From positions 1 through 13,930 of the forward strand of contig JAEWLC010000019.1 in the NCBI GenBank assembly GCA_023393475.1: a DNA stretch of 13,930 nucleotides, read 5' to 3'. A program made the translations under genes and the position numbers. This document shows, in pieces, positions 13,430-13,930 of the stretch (its first letter is position 1; every line of letters starts with the position of its first letter). The notes under the pieces were generated by a model. That model made no database searches and was not told the DNA's origin. It saw only the letters and a list, made by a program, of their open reading frames with translations. Source of the stretch: Pseudomonadota bacterium. GTDB taxonomy: Bacteria; Pseudomonadota; Alphaproteobacteria; Rhizobiales; Devosiaceae.

Positions 13430-13930
13430 ATGAAGCGCCTCGCTGCAGCGATGTGGCTCGGCCTCGCGATGGCGCTCCCCGCGCCGTCGCCGGCCCTGGC
13501 GCAGGCCGAGGCGAAGCTGAACTACGTCCCCGAGTTCACCATCTGGGACGTCAAGTTCGGGGATCCGATCACGCAGATTCCGCTGAGTGCGGTCGCGCTG
13601 GTCGCCTGCGGCACCAATGGCGGGCCGCCCTCGATCGCCCTCAAGGACTTCACCGAGTTCGCCAAGTGCCCGGCCGAGGCATCCGGCCTGCACGAGGTGT
13701 TCTTCACCTATGACGACGAGCAGGACTACATCGCGCGGGCGCTCGAGGACGAGTACCGCTTCGCGCAGGGCGGCACCTCGATCTACGCCCACCCGGTGGT
13801 GTTCACGGTGCTGGTCGACGAAGGGGGGATCGCGCGGGGGATCCGCATCGTCACCGACGAGCGGGCGAGCGAGCGCGACCGGCGGGTCGCGGTGCGCCTC
13901 GCCGACAACCTCAAGGGCCGCTTCAGCCCG
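13430..13930 (+). CDS. Secreted protein of unknown family in the dehydrogenase operon (partial, runs off the window)
   Basis: The first 167 codons are open to the window edge with no stop. A signal peptide is clear: MKRLAAAMWLGLAMALPAPS, then a predicted cleavage after ALA at about 24. The mature part begins QAEAKLNYVPEFTIWDVKFG. It has a Cys60/Cys80 pair that may form a disulfide, an acidic stretch (FTYDDEQDYIARALEDEY) and a beta-like segment (HPVVFTVLVDEGG). I do not recognise the family. It lacks CxxCH, so it is not a cytochrome, and it does not look like the XoxJ/MxaJ periplasmic binding proteins. The start lies 2 bp after the cytochrome stop codon, which implies tight co-translation. A periplasmic helper of the dehydrogenase or cytochrome (assembly, metal or substrate delivery) is a guess from position. 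Confidence 0.8.
   Translation, partial: MKRLAAAMWLGLAMALPAPSPALAQAEAKLNYVPEFTIWDVKFGDPITQIPLSAVALVACGTNGGPPSIALKDFTEFAKCPAEASGLHEVFFTYDDEQDYIARALEDEYRFAQGGTSIYAHPVVFTVLVDEGGIARGIRIVTDERASERDRRVAVRLADNLKGRFSP

Noticed and set aside
1..13930. tRNA, rRNA, CRISPR, transposase or prophage genes
   Set aside because: No cloverleaf, direct-repeat array or transposase-like protein was seen on either strand. Only the two small palindromic elements suggest past mobility.

Overview
The window is GC-rich with strong G/C third-position bias. CheY/CheA/CheW, DUF3422, DUF2934 and dispersed GTCAT...ATGAC palindromic repeats suggest a motile alphaproteobacterium. A Hyphomicrobiales genus such as Devosia is a reasonable guess from gene content, not a demonstrated assignment. 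No tRNA, rRNA, CRISPR array or transposase gene is visible.

Layout. Positions 1-2967 (+) hold the end of a CheY-like receiver, then cheA and cheW, a chemotaxis signalling block. Positions 2995-3070 hold a palindromic repeat element between convergent genes, followed by a small DUF2934 protein with a histone-like Lys/Ala tail (-). Positions 3686-5047 (+) encode a MerA/dihydrolipoamide-dehydrogenase-like flavin disulfide oxidoreductase, followed by a small hypothetical gene (+). A second copy of the repeat (5520-5613) again sits between convergent genes. Positions 7683-5644 (-) form a compact three-gene operon: a MotA/TolQ/ExbB-type channel protein, an ExbD/MotB-like partner carrying a beta-rich domain, and an unknown two-TM membrane protein. 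A DUF3422 membrane protein (7903-9144, +) is divergent from it.

Positions 9288-13930 (+) look like a periplasmic oxidation module. It contains a small class I cytochrome c with its own terminator, a LysR-type regulator, a secreted PQQ-dependent eight-bladed-propeller alcohol dehydrogenase, a second secreted cytochrome c with four additional cysteines, and the start of a secreted protein of unknown family that runs off the window. The inferred electron path is substrate to PQQ enzyme, to the 12843 cytochrome, to the 9288 cytochrome, to an oxidase. This parallels the methanol dehydrogenase / cytochrome cL / cytochrome cH chain. The dehydrogenase carries the Asp-x-Asp associated with lanthanide use. 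It lacks the vicinal Cys-Cys of the methanol/ethanol dehydrogenase family and has Asp where the metal-binding Glu is expected, so it is not an ordinary MxaF, XoxF or ExaA.

The two parts most worth follow-up are this divergent PQQ dehydrogenase module and the three-gene stator-like membrane system.
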